NCBI GenBank assembly: GCA_009773155.1
Contig: WOVA01000005.1
Location: 1 to 64,000, forward strand
DNA: 64,000 nucleotides
Reading direction: 5' to 3'
Source of the DNA: Elusimicrobiota bacterium
GTDB taxonomy: Bacteria; Elusimicrobiota; Elusimicrobia; Elusimicrobiales; UBA9959
Part shown: one piece after another, positions 13,158 through 22,500 of the stretch
Position numbering within the stretch: the stretch's first letter is position 1
Layout: every line of letters begins with the position of its first letter
The notes under the pieces: model-generated
The model's database searches: none
The model's input: the letters and a program-made list of their open reading frames with translations, nothing else
Told to the model about the DNA's origin: nothing
Translations under genes and position numbers: made by a program

Positions 13158-15449
13158 ATGAAAAAAAACTACTTCCATGGTTTTCCCGGGGCAGCCGCGG
13201 CTTACGCGGCCGTCGGTCTTTTTATTTCGATTTCCCTGCTTTTCCTGGGGTTCTATTCCGGGGCCTCCGTTTTTATCCCCGGCGCCGAGTCCGTGCTCAC
13301 GCTGGAACTGGCGGCGGAACTGGAATCTTCGGCGTACTCCGGCCTCGCCCTGTCCGTCGTCCTGCTGGCCCCTTTCTCCGCCCTGTTCTTCTACCTGCTC
13401 GGCGGCGGCGGCTTTCCCGGAGGCGGCCGTCGCGCGCCTTGTTCCCCGGCGGAAAAGGCCGTCGCCGGTTCCGTCTTCTCCCTGTTCTCCCTTTTTCTCG
13501 GTTTCTACGCGGGGGCGCATATTTTCGCTTCCGCCTCGTACGAATTGCTGTCCCCCGGCCTTATAAAAGCCGTGCACGAGGCGGCAGTTTCCAGCCTCGC
13601 CTCTTATTCGGCGGCTTTCCTGCCGCTGTCGCTGCTTTTCTTCTACGCCCTGTCCCGGGGAGAAGCCGCTCCGGCCGGTCGCAGTGCTCCCGGCACCGAT
13701 TGCGGACAATGTCGCCCTGATCCGCGGGCCGCCGGTCCTTCCTTGCGGCCGGCGTCCCCGGGGCTAAGGACGGGTTTCGGCCTGGTGGAGGCCATGATCT
13801 CCATCTTCCTCCTGGCCGTGCTCAGCCTTTCCGTGGCCTACATGCACCGCTACCTGCAGCTGATGGCGGTGCGCACCATGGAGAACACCTCTTCCACGCG
13901 CCTGTCGGCCTCCATCTTCGATAAGCTCAAGAGCATAGAATACTATTACCTCTTTCCTTACGATTCGGCGCTGCCGGATTACGGTCTCGCCGGCACCTAC
14001 GGGCCTGTCACACAACAGCGCACGTCCTATCCCTACCGGGGTCTGCTCGACGAGATAACGGCCATCGCCGCCCGCTATTTCATAGACCGCTGGACGGTAG
14101 AGATGAAGTTCAAGATCAGGGACGTTTCCGACGTGACCGGGGACGGCCTGACCGGGGATCTGCGCGATTTTATCGACGCGGACGGCAACCTCGTCGACGA
14201 CTACGATCCCGCGATACGCTATTACAAGGCCAACGCCGACGCCGATTATTACGACACCTATGTCTCCACGACGTCGGGTAAAACGGTCAGCGAACTGCCG
14301 GACACCAATCTCAAGGAGGTCACGCTGCGGCTGTATAAGCGCGGGCGGCTGCTTCATTCCAGGACCGAGCTGATCTCGCTGGAGATGCTCAGCGGCATAG
14401 AGAGCCGGGCCAGCGGCGCCGAACTCAAAATGCTGGTGGAGGAACCGGCCAACGATACCTATCTTTACGACCTCATGGAGGCCGGCCGGGCGGCCGCTTT
14501 CGCCGCCGGCCTGGCCCGCCCTTATCCCCCGGAGGTCATAGCCTACCGTGCCGACGCCGGCCACCCGCTGCGGCTGAGGGGGGAGACCGCTCCGCTGGCG
14601 AACGCCGCCTTTTATGTCAATTCGATGACTTCGCCCTCCGATTCCCGCGCGGCCGACGCGTCCGGCCTCTTCAACTTCCAGTCTCTGCCCGTGACCTCGG
14701 TGCTGACGGAGGGGGAGAACCTTCTTTACGCCAAGGCCACCAAGGATTCGTATTATTCCCCGTTCGCGCAGAGGCGGGTGGTGCTGGATCTCAATCCCCC
14801 CGAAGTCTCCTCCCGCACCCCGTCCGGAGCGGTCCCCGACCTGATGCCCTATGTCGGCGCGGCGCTTTCCGACGCGCCGCTCTCCCCCGGCGCCGTCCCC
14901 TCCGGCGTCTGTCCGGAGACCGTCTCGCTGCGGGTGAACGGAGCTGAGGTCCCGTTCGACTACGACCAGGCCACGGGCAGACTTTCCTGGCGCGGGGCGG
15001 ACGGGCTGCCGAACAGGCTGGCCAGCGGCGCGTCCTACACCGTAGTAGCCGAGGGCGGCGACCGGGCCTGGTACAAGGTCGTTTCCACCTGGACCTTCAC
15101 GGTGGCAGTCTCGGACCCGGACAATTCCGCGCCTTCCGTCTCCAATATGGTCCCCCTTGGCGCCAACGCGGACCCGCTGCCGGAGATAGGCTGCCGGCTC
15201 TTTGATAACCAGTCCGGCATAGACCCGTACAGCATAGAGCTGCGCGTGGACGGGGTCCTGGTCGTCTCCTCCGGGACCATCTCCTCGCACTGGAACCCGG
15301 AAACCGGCGGGCTGTCCTATTATCCGCCGGCGCAGTTCGCTCCCGGCTCCGCGCATACGGTGGAGGTCCGCGCCAGCCACTGGGCGGCGGAACCGCCGGA
15401 TAAGAAAACCTCCGTCCAGTCGTGGAACTTTACGGTGAAATACTACTGA
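13158..15449 (+). CDS. Fusion of a four-helix membrane domain with a PilV-like minor prepilin
   Basis: 763 residues from ATG 13158 (779 from ATG 13110). Residues 1-165 form two related halves of two membrane helices (LFLGFYSGASVF and LFLGFYAGAHIF; SALFFYLLGGG and LLFFYALSRG), an internal duplication. Residues about 172-193 are the in-frame palindromic repeat. Then comes a complete prepilin motif, LRTG followed by FGLVEAMISIFLL, with Glu at mature position 5, in mid-protein. The large exterior (about 240-763) has beta-sandwich-like domains (ending VQSWNFTVKYY). First gene of the second trio. The fusion may be recent and mediated by the repeat. Confidence 0.75.
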   Translation: MKKNYFHGFPGAAAAYAAVGLFISISLLFLGFYSGASVFIPGAESVLTLELAAELESSAYSGLALSVVLLAPFSALFFYLLGGGGFPGGGRRAPCSPAEKAVAGSVFSLFSLFLGFYAGAHIFASASYELLSPGLIKAVHEAAVSSLASYSAAFLPLSLLFFYALSRGEAAPAGRSAPGTDCGQCRPDPRAAGPSLRPASPGLRTGFGLVEAMISIFLLAVLSLSVAYMHRYLQLMAVRTMENTSSTRLSASIFDKLKSIEYYYLFPYDSALPDYGLAGTYGPVTQQRTSYPYRGLLDEITAIAARYFIDRWTVEMKFKIRDVSDVTGDGLTGDLRDFIDADGNLVDDYDPAIRYYKANADADYYDTYVSTTSGKTVSELPDTNLKEVTLRLYKRGRLLHSRTELISLEMLSGIESRASGAELKMLVEEPANDTYLYDLMEAGRAAAFAAGLARPYPPEVIAYRADAGHPLRLRGETAPLANAAFYVNSMTSPSDSRAADASGLFNFQSLPVTSVLTEGENLLYAKATKDSYYSPFAQRRVVLDLNPPEVSSRTPSGAVPDLMPYVGAALSDAPLSPGAVPSGVCPETVSLRVNGAEVPFDYDQATGRLSWRGADGLPNRLASGASYTVVAEGGDRAWYKVVSTWTFTVAVSDPDNSAPSVSNMVPLGANADPLPEIGCRLFDNQSGIDPYSIELRVDGVLVVSSGTISSHWNPETGGLSYYPPAQFAPGSAHTVEVRASHWAAEPPDKKTSVQSWNFTVKYY
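13671..13735 (-). repeat. In-frame palindromic repeat, copy 3 (reverse)
   Basis: The reverse complement contains GATCAGGGCGACATTGTCC, GCAATCGGTGCC and GAGCACTGCGACCGGCCGG. It encodes GRSAPGTDCGQCRPDPRAAG, close in peptide and frame to copies 2 and 5. It lies exactly between the membrane domain and the prepilin domain. Confidence 0.88.
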
Positions 15450-15450
15450 T

Positions 15451-16293
15451 ATGAAGCGCAGGACGGGCGTCACGCTGGTCGAGCTGATGGTATACATGGC
15501 GGTTATGTCCATCGCCATCGCCGCCTTCGCCGGCTACTTCGGCGGTTTCATGAAGAGCGCCAAAGGCGCCGAGCACAAGATGCAGGCCGCGGCGGAACTG
15601 CGGCTGCTGTTCTCGCGGCTTTCCGACGGCCTCCACCCGGCCGTCGCCTTCACCGGCGTTTCGGCCTCTTCCGTAACGATCGTCTGCGGCTCGGAACAGG
15701 CGCCCTGGTACGGGCCGGACGCCGACTACGACGGCGACGGGATACCCAACCTTAAAGACACGGACGACGACGGCGACGCCGCGCAGCGCTTCTCGCTGCC
15801 GGCGGACCAGCAGTGGCGGGTGGGCTACGACCTGGAGGACGACGACGACGATAACGACGGGAACCGCGACTGCCTGATGTCGTTCTATTACGCGCCCGCC
15901 GAGCGGGCGGTATACCGCTCCGCCGTTTTCAACGCCGGGACGCCGGAGGTGACAAAGCTGGCGGTGAACATAAGCTCTTTCTCCTTCACGGCTTTCGGCT
16001 CCAAACGCGAGGACCTGGGCCGCAATATAGACCTGGGCGATGACGGCATGCCCGGCACCGCCGACGCCGGGGAGGGTGACGGTATAATAACCGCGCGCGA
16101 GATCGACTGGGTCCGGCCCGCCCAGGGCGGACACGGGAACCGCAGCGGCGCGGTGGACACCGTCGACGAACTCAAGTACGTGACCACGCTGGAGCTTTAC
16201 GCCGAATGCGACTATAATTCGGACGGCAGGCCGGACTCTTTTCTGCGCACCCATGTCTCGCCGCCGCTGGTCCCGCTGAGGAGGAGGAGATGA
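15451..16293 (+). CDS. PilW-like minor prepilin with Asp-rich calcium-type loops
   Basis: 280 residues. MKRRTG then VTLVELMVYMAVMSI is a perfect class III signal with Glu at position 5. DADYDGDGIPNLKDTDDDGD resembles thrombospondin type-3 calcium loops, and a second acid cluster (DLEDDDDDNDGNRD) and LGDDGMPGTADAGEGDG follow. Calcium binding would stiffen an extracellular minor pilin. The start is one base after the stop of the fusion gene, and the stop overlaps the next start. Confidence 0.85.
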   Translation: MKRRTGVTLVELMVYMAVMSIAIAAFAGYFGGFMKSAKGAEHKMQAAAELRLLFSRLSDGLHPAVAFTGVSASSVTIVCGSEQAPWYGPDADYDGDGIPNLKDTDDDGDAAQRFSLPADQQWRVGYDLEDDDDDNDGNRDCLMSFYYAPAERAVYRSAVFNAGTPEVTKLAVNISSFSFTAFGSKREDLGRNIDLGDDGMPGTADAGEGDGIITAREIDWVRPAQGGHGNRSGAVDTVDELKYVTTLELYAECDYNSDGRPDSFLRTHVSPPLVPLRRRR

Positions 16294-17579
16294 AGCTTCT
16301 CCGCTCGCGCCCCGGCCTGGGGCTGATCATGGTGATACTGGTCTCGCTTTTCCTGCTGCCGACCTTCATCTACCTTTCCTGGAACGCGGGGAACGCGCTG
16401 CGCCATTCCCTGCAGGAGCGCCGGCAGAGCGAGGCCGCCGCGCTGGCCTCGCAGGCGCTGGTCGACTATATGCGGCAGTTCTCGCAGGACTATTACTCCG
16501 GCCATTACGACGCGGCGTCGCTGGACAGGAACAGGGCCCTTTACGAGGCCGGCTTCACCGAGGTGAGCCACGAGGCCTATCCCGCCGCGCACGCGCTCTA
16601 CATCGAGGCCCGGGGCAGGTACGGCAAGGACCCCGCAGCCCCGCTGGCCGGGAAAAAGCTCTCCGCCGCCGTGCAGTTCATCTCGGACCTGACGGATTAC
16701 GGCACGCTGATAAACGGCGGCTTCACCATAAGCGCCAGCAATGTGACCTATTACGGTAAATGGTGGATAACTGGAAACCTCTCCATAACCGGCAGCAATG
16801 TCCGCTTCGCGGGCGGGCCGCTCATAGTCGGCGGCAATCTCTCCGTCAGCGGGTCCAATGTCCGCGTGGACGGCGACCTCTATTACGGCGGCTCGCTGAG
16901 CGGCTCGCCGGCCGTGGACGGCACCGCCTATAACTTTTATCCCAGCGACCTGGTCTACCCGGTCATCAGGGAGGAATACTACAGGGCGAACTACGCCTAC
17001 CGGATAGCCGGGACCGACAGGGCGCTGCGCTTCGACGCGCATCCCTCTTCTTCCACGTTCAGCATAATCGGCACGACGATAACCGTCCCGGTGGTGGAGA
17101 GCGGGATGATAGTGCTGGGAGAGAACGTCAATCTGACGGTATACGGCACGGTGCGCGGTCGCGTGACGGTGGCAACTACCAATACCGGCGGCTCCAAGGG
17201 CAGGATCACGGTCGGCCAGTCCTCGGCCGAATCCAACCTCCTCTACTATAACCCGCTGACCGGCGGGACTACCACCTCGGCGGCGCTGGGCAGCTCGATC
17301 GCTCTTATCGCCTCCAACGGCATAACGCTGCAGGGCAAGACCTCTACCCCCGCCCAGGACCATACCGTCTGCGGCGTGTTCTTCAACCGCAGTTCGGCGA
17401 ACATAAGCGCCAGCGGCGGTTCGACCCGGCGCCTCTCCATCCACGGCACCCGCAATAAACCGATAAGCACCAGCGGTTTCGGCGGCGGCACCACGATGAC
17501 CTACGACACCGGCCTCAACTCCAATCCTCCGCCGGGCCTGCCGGAGCGGCCGGTGCTGGTCACCTGGTATATGAGATGA
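16290..17579 (+). CDS. PilX-like minor pilin, second copy
   Basis: 429 residues. The leader MKLLRSRPG and one helix (LGLIMVILVSLFLLPTFIYL) lack Glu at position 5, as in PilX/GspK types. A helical stalk (LQERRQSEAAALASQALVDY) leads to iterated strands (TISASNVTYYGKWWITGNL, SITGSNVRFAGGPLIVGGNL, SVSGSNVRVDGDLYYGGSL), a beta-helix-like run with a period of about 20 residues. It is paralogous in layout to the gene at 5245. It overlaps both neighbours by 4 bp. Confidence 0.8.
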   Translation: MKLLRSRPGLGLIMVILVSLFLLPTFIYLSWNAGNALRHSLQERRQSEAAALASQALVDYMRQFSQDYYSGHYDAASLDRNRALYEAGFTEVSHEAYPAAHALYIEARGRYGKDPAAPLAGKKLSAAVQFISDLTDYGTLINGGFTISASNVTYYGKWWITGNLSITGSNVRFAGGPLIVGGNLSVSGSNVRVDGDLYYGGSLSGSPAVDGTAYNFYPSDLVYPVIREEYYRANYAYRIAGTDRALRFDAHPSSSTFSIIGTTITVPVVESGMIVLGENVNLTVYGTVRGRVTVATTNTGGSKGRITVGQSSAESNLLYYNPLTGGTTTSAALGSSIALIASNGITLQGKTSTPAQDHTVCGVFFNRSSANISASGGSTRRLSIHGTRNKPISTSGFGGGTTMTYDTGLNSNPPPGLPERPVLVTWYMR

Positions 17580-18175
17580 CAGGCGCGGGAAAGCCTGCCA
17601 TCGAAGAGTTGCTCGAGGCCGGGCGCCGGAGCCTGGCCCGGGGCGACGCCGACGCGGCCATCCATCATTTTAACAGGGCGCTTAAGTCGTCGCCGGTTTC
17701 CCCGGAAGCCCGCGCCGGTCTTTACGGCGCTTTCATGCTGAAAGGCGACGCCGGGCAGAAACAGTTCTATGTCCTGGCCATGGAGGCGGCGAGGCTTTCG
17801 GGCGGCGCCGGCGCGGCGGAAAGCGCGGCGCTGGACAGGCTGCTTACCGCCGGCTTTAAGGCCGGGCGCCTGGACGAACTCGCCCGCGAGTTCAGGGCGC
17901 GGGCCGGCAAAGACCCCTCCGCCGCCCTGTTCCTCAAGAGGATATACGCCATGTCCCTGCTGGCGGCGGAGAACGCCCCCCGCGCCTCCGACTACAGGCC
18001 AAATCTGTTCATAAGAGTGTTCTTCGACTGCCTGCTGCTGCCCGCCTCCTGCGCGGCGATAGTGGCCTCGGTCGCGATACCCCGGGCCAGGCCGGCCTTC
18101 GGTTTTGGAGTCTTCCTGTTCGCCTGCTACGCGGTCTACAGGGCGGCGCTCATGCTGCTGCGAAGATACAGGTAA
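17576..18175 (+). CDS. TPR-containing membrane protein
   Basis: 199 residues. Residues about 10-45 (GRRSLARGDADAAIHHFNRA) are a tetratricopeptide motif. Two membrane helices occur near the C-terminus (VFFDCLLLPASCAAIVASVAI and FGFGVFLFACYAVYRAALML), with a basic end (LLRRYR). It overlaps the PilX-like stop by 4 bp and closes the operon. It may be a scaffold or assembly factor for the minor pilins; that is positional inference. Confidence 0.7.
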   Translation: MTGAGKPAIEELLEAGRRSLARGDADAAIHHFNRALKSSPVSPEARAGLYGAFMLKGDAGQKQFYVLAMEAARLSGGAGAAESAALDRLLTAGFKAGRLDELAREFRARAGKDPSAALFLKRIYAMSLLAAENAPRASDYRPNLFIRVFFDCLLLPASCAAIVASVAIPRARPAFGFGVFLFACYAVYRAALMLLRRYR

Positions 18176-18185
18176 CGCCGGGCTA

Positions 18186-18213
18186 TTGACAGCGGGCCGG
18201 GGCCTGCTATACT
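18186..18213 (+). promoter_or_regulatory. Strong sigma-70-type promoter before the rrf2-giant gene operon
   Basis: TTGACA (18186-18191), 16 bp, TATACT (18208-18213), with TG placed for an extended -10. This is the best promoter in the window. Transcription should begin near 18220, about 127 nt before the Rrf2-like ATG. Confidence 0.75.
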
Positions 18214-18232
18214 ATAAATAGAATCAAAAACG

Positions 18233-18260
18233 GCACCCCGCCGCGGGGGTGCTGTATTTT
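18233..18260 (+). terminator. Terminator-like hairpin within the leader (possible attenuator)
   Basis: GCACCCC (18233-18239) pairs with GGGGTGC (18246-18252) across a 6-nt loop, followed by TGTATTTTT. It lies only about 13 nt after the predicted start site of the strong promoter. It may end the upstream pilin operon, attenuate the downstream operon, or release a very short RNA. An A-run before the stem makes it potentially two-way. Confidence 0.6.
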
Positions 18261-18346
18261 TGAGCGGACATCGGACATGGTTTATCCAATGCCCGCGCAG
18301 GTGCCGCATCGAGAGCTGTGCTCGTCAGGCGGCCAATGGGGGATTT

Positions 18347-18775
18347 ATGCCCGTTAAAATGAACCGCACCCTCGCCTACGGTCTGGCCTGTCTGCATTAC
18401 CTTGACAATAACGGATCCAGGGAATGGCTGCGGGTTTCGGAGATTTCGCGCCGGCAGAACCTGCCTCCCGCCTACTGCAATAAAGTGCTGCAGGCGCTTG
18501 TGCATGCCGCTCTGGTGGACTCACAGAAAGGCAAAGGCTACCGTCTGCGCAAGGACCTTGACGACATAAACGTGTGGGAGCTGATGGAGGCGCTTACTTT
18601 CAACCACGCCCCGGAAACAGGCAGGAAAGAGCTGACGATAAAGCTTTACGAAACCCTGCGCGAAGAAGTGAATCACTGGCTGGTGGGCCTGACCGTGCGC
18701 GACATCGTGGAGATGATGAAGGAAGAGGAAAGGCGCAAAAACACGGAAGCACGGGGAAGAGGAGTGGCGGAATAA
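18347..18775 (+). CDS. Rrf2-family-like transcription regulator
   Basis: 142 residues. NRTLAYGLACLHYLD, VSEISRRQNLPPAYCNKVLQ (winged helix, Rrf2 recognition helix) and GKGYRLRKDLDDINVWELME (wing and linker) match Rrf2 proteins. The usual triple-Cys iron-sulfur motif is absent, so it probably senses something else. ATG 18347 has GGGGGA just upstream; the frame is open from 18260 but that part includes the leader hairpin. It directly abuts the nucleotidyltransferase gene and lies in the operon of the giant gene, so it may control it. Confidence 0.8.
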   Translation: MPVKMNRTLAYGLACLHYLDNNGSREWLRVSEISRRQNLPPAYCNKVLQALVHAALVDSQKGKGYRLRKDLDDINVWELMEALTFNHAPETGRKELTIKLYETLREEVNHWLVGLTVRDIVEMMKEEERRKNTEARGRGVAE

Positions 18776-19354
18776 ATGGATTTTGAAATCGTTTTAAAGA
18801 TCATTCTTAAGGAATTTCAGAGGCAAAATGTCCGTTACGGCCTTATAGGAGGGTTCGCGCTGGGCGCTTTGGGCGTGCACAGGGCTACAATAGACCTTGA
18901 TTTTCTTGTCAACATGGACGATATGCCGAAAGCGGACGCGATTATGAGGGCCAGGGGATATCAATGCGCCTATAAGAGCGAGAATGTTTCGCAATACGTG
19001 TCTCCGGCAAAGGTTTTCGGCGAAGTTGATTTTCTGCACGCTTTCAGGGAAATATCCGTGGGCATGCTTGAAAGGGCCAAAGAGCTGGATATTTTTGACG
19101 GGAAATTAAAAATAAAAGTTTTAGCGCCGGAAGATATTATAGGGTTGAAACTTCAGGCTTCTGTGAATAATCCGGACAGAGCGGCCAGGGAATATTCGGA
19201 TATGGAAGCCTTAATGGAGCGCTACGGCAATAAACTGGACTGGTGGCGGCTGGAAGAGTACTTTTCCCTGTTTGAGCGGGCGGAAAAATTCGCCGAACTG
19301 AGAACAAGATATAACAAGGAACAGGGAGGAGGGATGAGAATGGGGAAGGGATGA
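18776..19354 (+). CDS. Nucleotidyltransferase (AbiEii-like)
   Basis: 192 residues. VRYGLIGGFALGALGVHRATID followed by LDFLV gives the glycine motif and metal-binding DxD (TIDLDFLV). EVDFLHAFREISV supplies a later Asp, and IKVLAPEDIIGLKLQASVNN is the conserved tail motif. Starts immediately after the rrf2-like stop. The last residues (KEQGGGMRMGKG) are coded by a short purine-rich duplication (19331-19366). It pairs with the small gene downstream; possible toxin or RNA-modifying enzyme, target unknown. Confidence 0.8.
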   Translation: MDFEIVLKIILKEFQRQNVRYGLIGGFALGALGVHRATIDLDFLVNMDDMPKADAIMRARGYQCAYKSENVSQYVSPAKVFGEVDFLHAFREISVGMLERAKELDIFDGKLKIKVLAPEDIIGLKLQASVNNPDRAAREYSDMEALMERYGNKLDWWRLEEYFSLFERAEKFAELRTRYNKEQGGGMRMGKG

Positions 19355-19370
19355 GGATGGGACAGGGCTG

Positions 19371-19583
19371 ATGAATAAAAGCGAGAAAAAAGAGCTAAAG
19401 GAACTGGCGCTCTCCATGGCGTTTCGTTCGGATATGGATAAAGCGGCCAGGGCTCGCTCAAGCCGGTCAGAGCGGGAGATCCCTCTGGATGAATTTGTCA
19501 GTTTCCTCAACGCCTACAACGGTTTTGTCAATCATCAACCCAGGCAGTTCCGGAAAATTGAAGGCGGAAAATGGCGGGCATAG
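19371..19583 (+). CDS. Small protein paired with the nucleotidyltransferase
   Basis: 70 residues: MNKSEKKELKELALSMAF, a basic middle, then EIPLDEFVSFLNAYNGFVNH and a basic C-terminus. I do not recognise a named family. It follows the nucleotidyltransferase by 16 bp and overlaps the giant gene start by 13 bp, so it is part of the same transcription unit and could couple translation of the giant gene. An antitoxin-like role is possible but unproven. Confidence 0.62.
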   Translation: MNKSEKKELKELALSMAFRSDMDKAARARSSRSEREIPLDEFVSFLNAYNGFVNHQPRQFRKIEGGKWRA

Positions 19584-22500
19584 TGGGACAGGGAATCAGG
19601 GAAGGGGGAGGGCGATTTACATCGCCCGCTGCAGTTATTTTTCTATTTTTATCCTTTATTCTGTATCCTTTAACTTTTCTTCACGCCGAGACGCGCATAA
19701 AAACGGTGGAGTATAACTTCGGCGGCTATTACAGCGCCACCGACATCGCTTCCGGCGCCACCCGGCAGATCTCCGCCCGGCGGGTTAAGCTGCCGGAGAA
19801 CGGCAAGACCATCCGCAGCGCCTGGCTGGAATTCGAGGGGCTGGCCGTCTCCGCCGCCGATATCAGCGCCCTGTACCTCTATTTTGACGCGGCTTCCACC
19901 GCCACCACCGCCCGCCTTACCACCGGCATATACACCGACCATACCGGCGAATCCATACGGCTTTTCGCCAGGGCGGACGTTACCGCCGCCGTGAGCGGCC
20001 AGCTGGCGAACCTGGCCGCCGGAGTTGATTTCGCCGCCGCGGTGCGCATCACCGGGCCCGCCTCCAACATGCACACGGCGAAGCTCTATATCACTTACGA
20101 GTACGACGACCAGTCGCCTGTGCAGGTGAAAACGGTGCGCTTCCCCCTGTATTCGGACTACGCCGCTCTCATAGCGGCTTTTACCACGCAGCAGGCGGCC
20201 GGTACTATACCGATGCAGTACCTGGCCGGCGTGGCCGACACCACCGGCTTCGCTTTGCAGCAGCAATGGTTTGAAATACGCGCCTACAGGCAGTCAGCGG
20301 CCTCCACCACCGACGGTTCTATTCGTCTGAACATAGGCGGCGGAACTAATGAACAGATTATGAACCTGGACGGGAGCCTGATTGATACTTACGACTTCCG
20401 CTACCTGTCCTCCACCACCGTGGTGCCGGGCTTCTCCACCGGCACCCTGCAGACGGTGAACCTGATCACCACGCAGAACCCGCTGAATCTGCTTTCCGGC
20501 GAGGTGGTGCTGACCTATGAGTTCTCCCCGGCCTCGCCGGCAAAGACGCAGACGGTGCGGCAGTACCTCGGCCAGGCCGAACTCGCCGCGGCCAACTCGG
20601 CGCTGTCCGCGCCGGTCCGGCTGAGGGAGGAAGGGATAACCCTCAGGCGGGTCTATGCCAGGATATTCGGCAGCTTTGACTCGGCCACCGCGGACGCGCT
20701 GCCGGTGGATTCCTCCATAGGCGCCAGCCTGGTAGCGCAGCGAAGTTACAGCATCAGGTCGCAGGCACTCCAAATCTCGGGCTACCAGTTCTTCCACGAT
20801 ATGACCGCCGCCATAGGCGGCTGGACCAACGGGGAACTGGCCCGCTCCACGGTGACGGCCGCCTCCAATGCGGGCGGCGCCACCGGCGCGCATGGCGCCG
20901 AGCTGATACTGACCTACGACTATACCAATGACGCCGCCCATACTTCACATTATCTGGTCTTCGGCGGAAACACTACCAGCACCACCAAGCCCTACGGCTA
21001 TACCGCGCCGCTGTACTATCCGGAGACGGCCGGCAGTTCTAAAACGGTCACAGGAGCGTACCTGGCGGCCGACCTGCTGAACAATACCGCTACCCAGGAC
21101 TTCAGCACTACCGTAAATTTCAACGGGAACTCTCCCCTTACCGTGAACCATCGTACCGTAGGCGAGGCCAACCTGGTGCGGCAGTTCTACCAGAACCTGC
21201 CGCAGGTCTCCACCCTGCCGGCTGCCGTCGTCTTTAATTACACGCTCAGCCCCACTGACGGTTCGTTGGGCGGCCAGGCGGCGATCTCCTACCTTTATGT
21301 GCCGCCGCCCAAGCTGGTTGTTTCGCTGACTCAGCGGGCTAATGGTTCAACGCTCGTCACAGGTTCCTATACCAATGCCAGGGAGATAGCGCTGGAAGGT
21401 GTCGTTTCCAGTTCTATGAGCGCGGATAACCTGGCCTTGGTACTGGAAATAAAGCCGTCAGCCTCCGCCTTTGACGGCCTGAACCTGACCACCGGGACTT
21501 TCAGCGGCTATTCCGGCACGCCGCTGACCGTCAGTTTAAGTTCTTCCGGCCTGACTTCGGGTACGGTATATAAATGGCGGGCCCGCGCCGCCGGCGACGG
21601 CGGTCCCGGCGGCTGGACCGCTTTTACCGACCCGTCTTTCGCCGTGGACTATTCCAGTCCCCCCGCTCCGGCCATGGCCGCCATAAACCCGGCCCATAAC
21701 GCCAACCTGAACATAACGGCCTTCCCCTTAGCCTGGGAAGCCGTGGCCGATATAGACGGTTCCGGCCTGAAGAACTACGAGTTGCAGGTGGCCACCTCCG
21801 CCGACTATGCTACGCTGTCCTTCAGCTCCGCGCCGCTGACCGCTTCGGCGCAGATCTCCGGCCTGACGCAGAAATATTATTACTGGCGCGTCCGGGCGCT
21901 GGACAATGCCGGCAATACCGGCCTCTGGTCAGTTGAAAGGAATTTCCGGGTGGACCTTTCCACGCCCACGGCCGTGAGCAATATGGGTTCCGGCGACCAA
22001 AGCTGGCGCAAGGCCAATAACGGAGTTTACGACGTGGATTTCGCCGACCTGGGCGATTCGCTGATAAAGCAGGTGGAGGTCAAAGTTACATCCGGCGCGG
22101 CGCAGACCGGCACGATCTTCTCAGACTGGACGCCGGCGTTGACCGCTGTGAACGCCGTCTCTTATTCCGCCGATTGGCCGCTGCCGGCCGGAGTATGGGA
22201 CCTTATGCAGAGCTGGACCACCAATTTTGTGTCGGTGCGGGTTACGGACTATTCCTCCAATACCTACACTTTGGCCGACGCCTTCAGGGTTTTTAAGGAC
22301 ACCGTGGCGCCGACTTTCGTCAATAGCGAGGCAGGCGGCGATAATACCTGGCGCAAGACGGGCCGCAGCTACAATGTAGACTTCGCCGACACATATTCTA
22401 AATTGGCCGGCGCTAAATACGAGGCCTGGACCGGCGCGGGGAAGACCGGTACGCAGAAAAAAGCCCTGACGGCCATCCCCGGAGTTTCAGGGGCTTCCTA

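Noticed and set aside
13764-15518. 584-codon minus-strand frame opposite the PilV fusion gene
   Set aside because: Antisense shadow; the plus strand has the prepilin motif and operon context.
19331-19370. Purine-rich tandem-like GGGATGAG stretch as a possible CRISPR or iteron
   Set aside because: Only two imperfect 18-bp units; too short and irregular for either.
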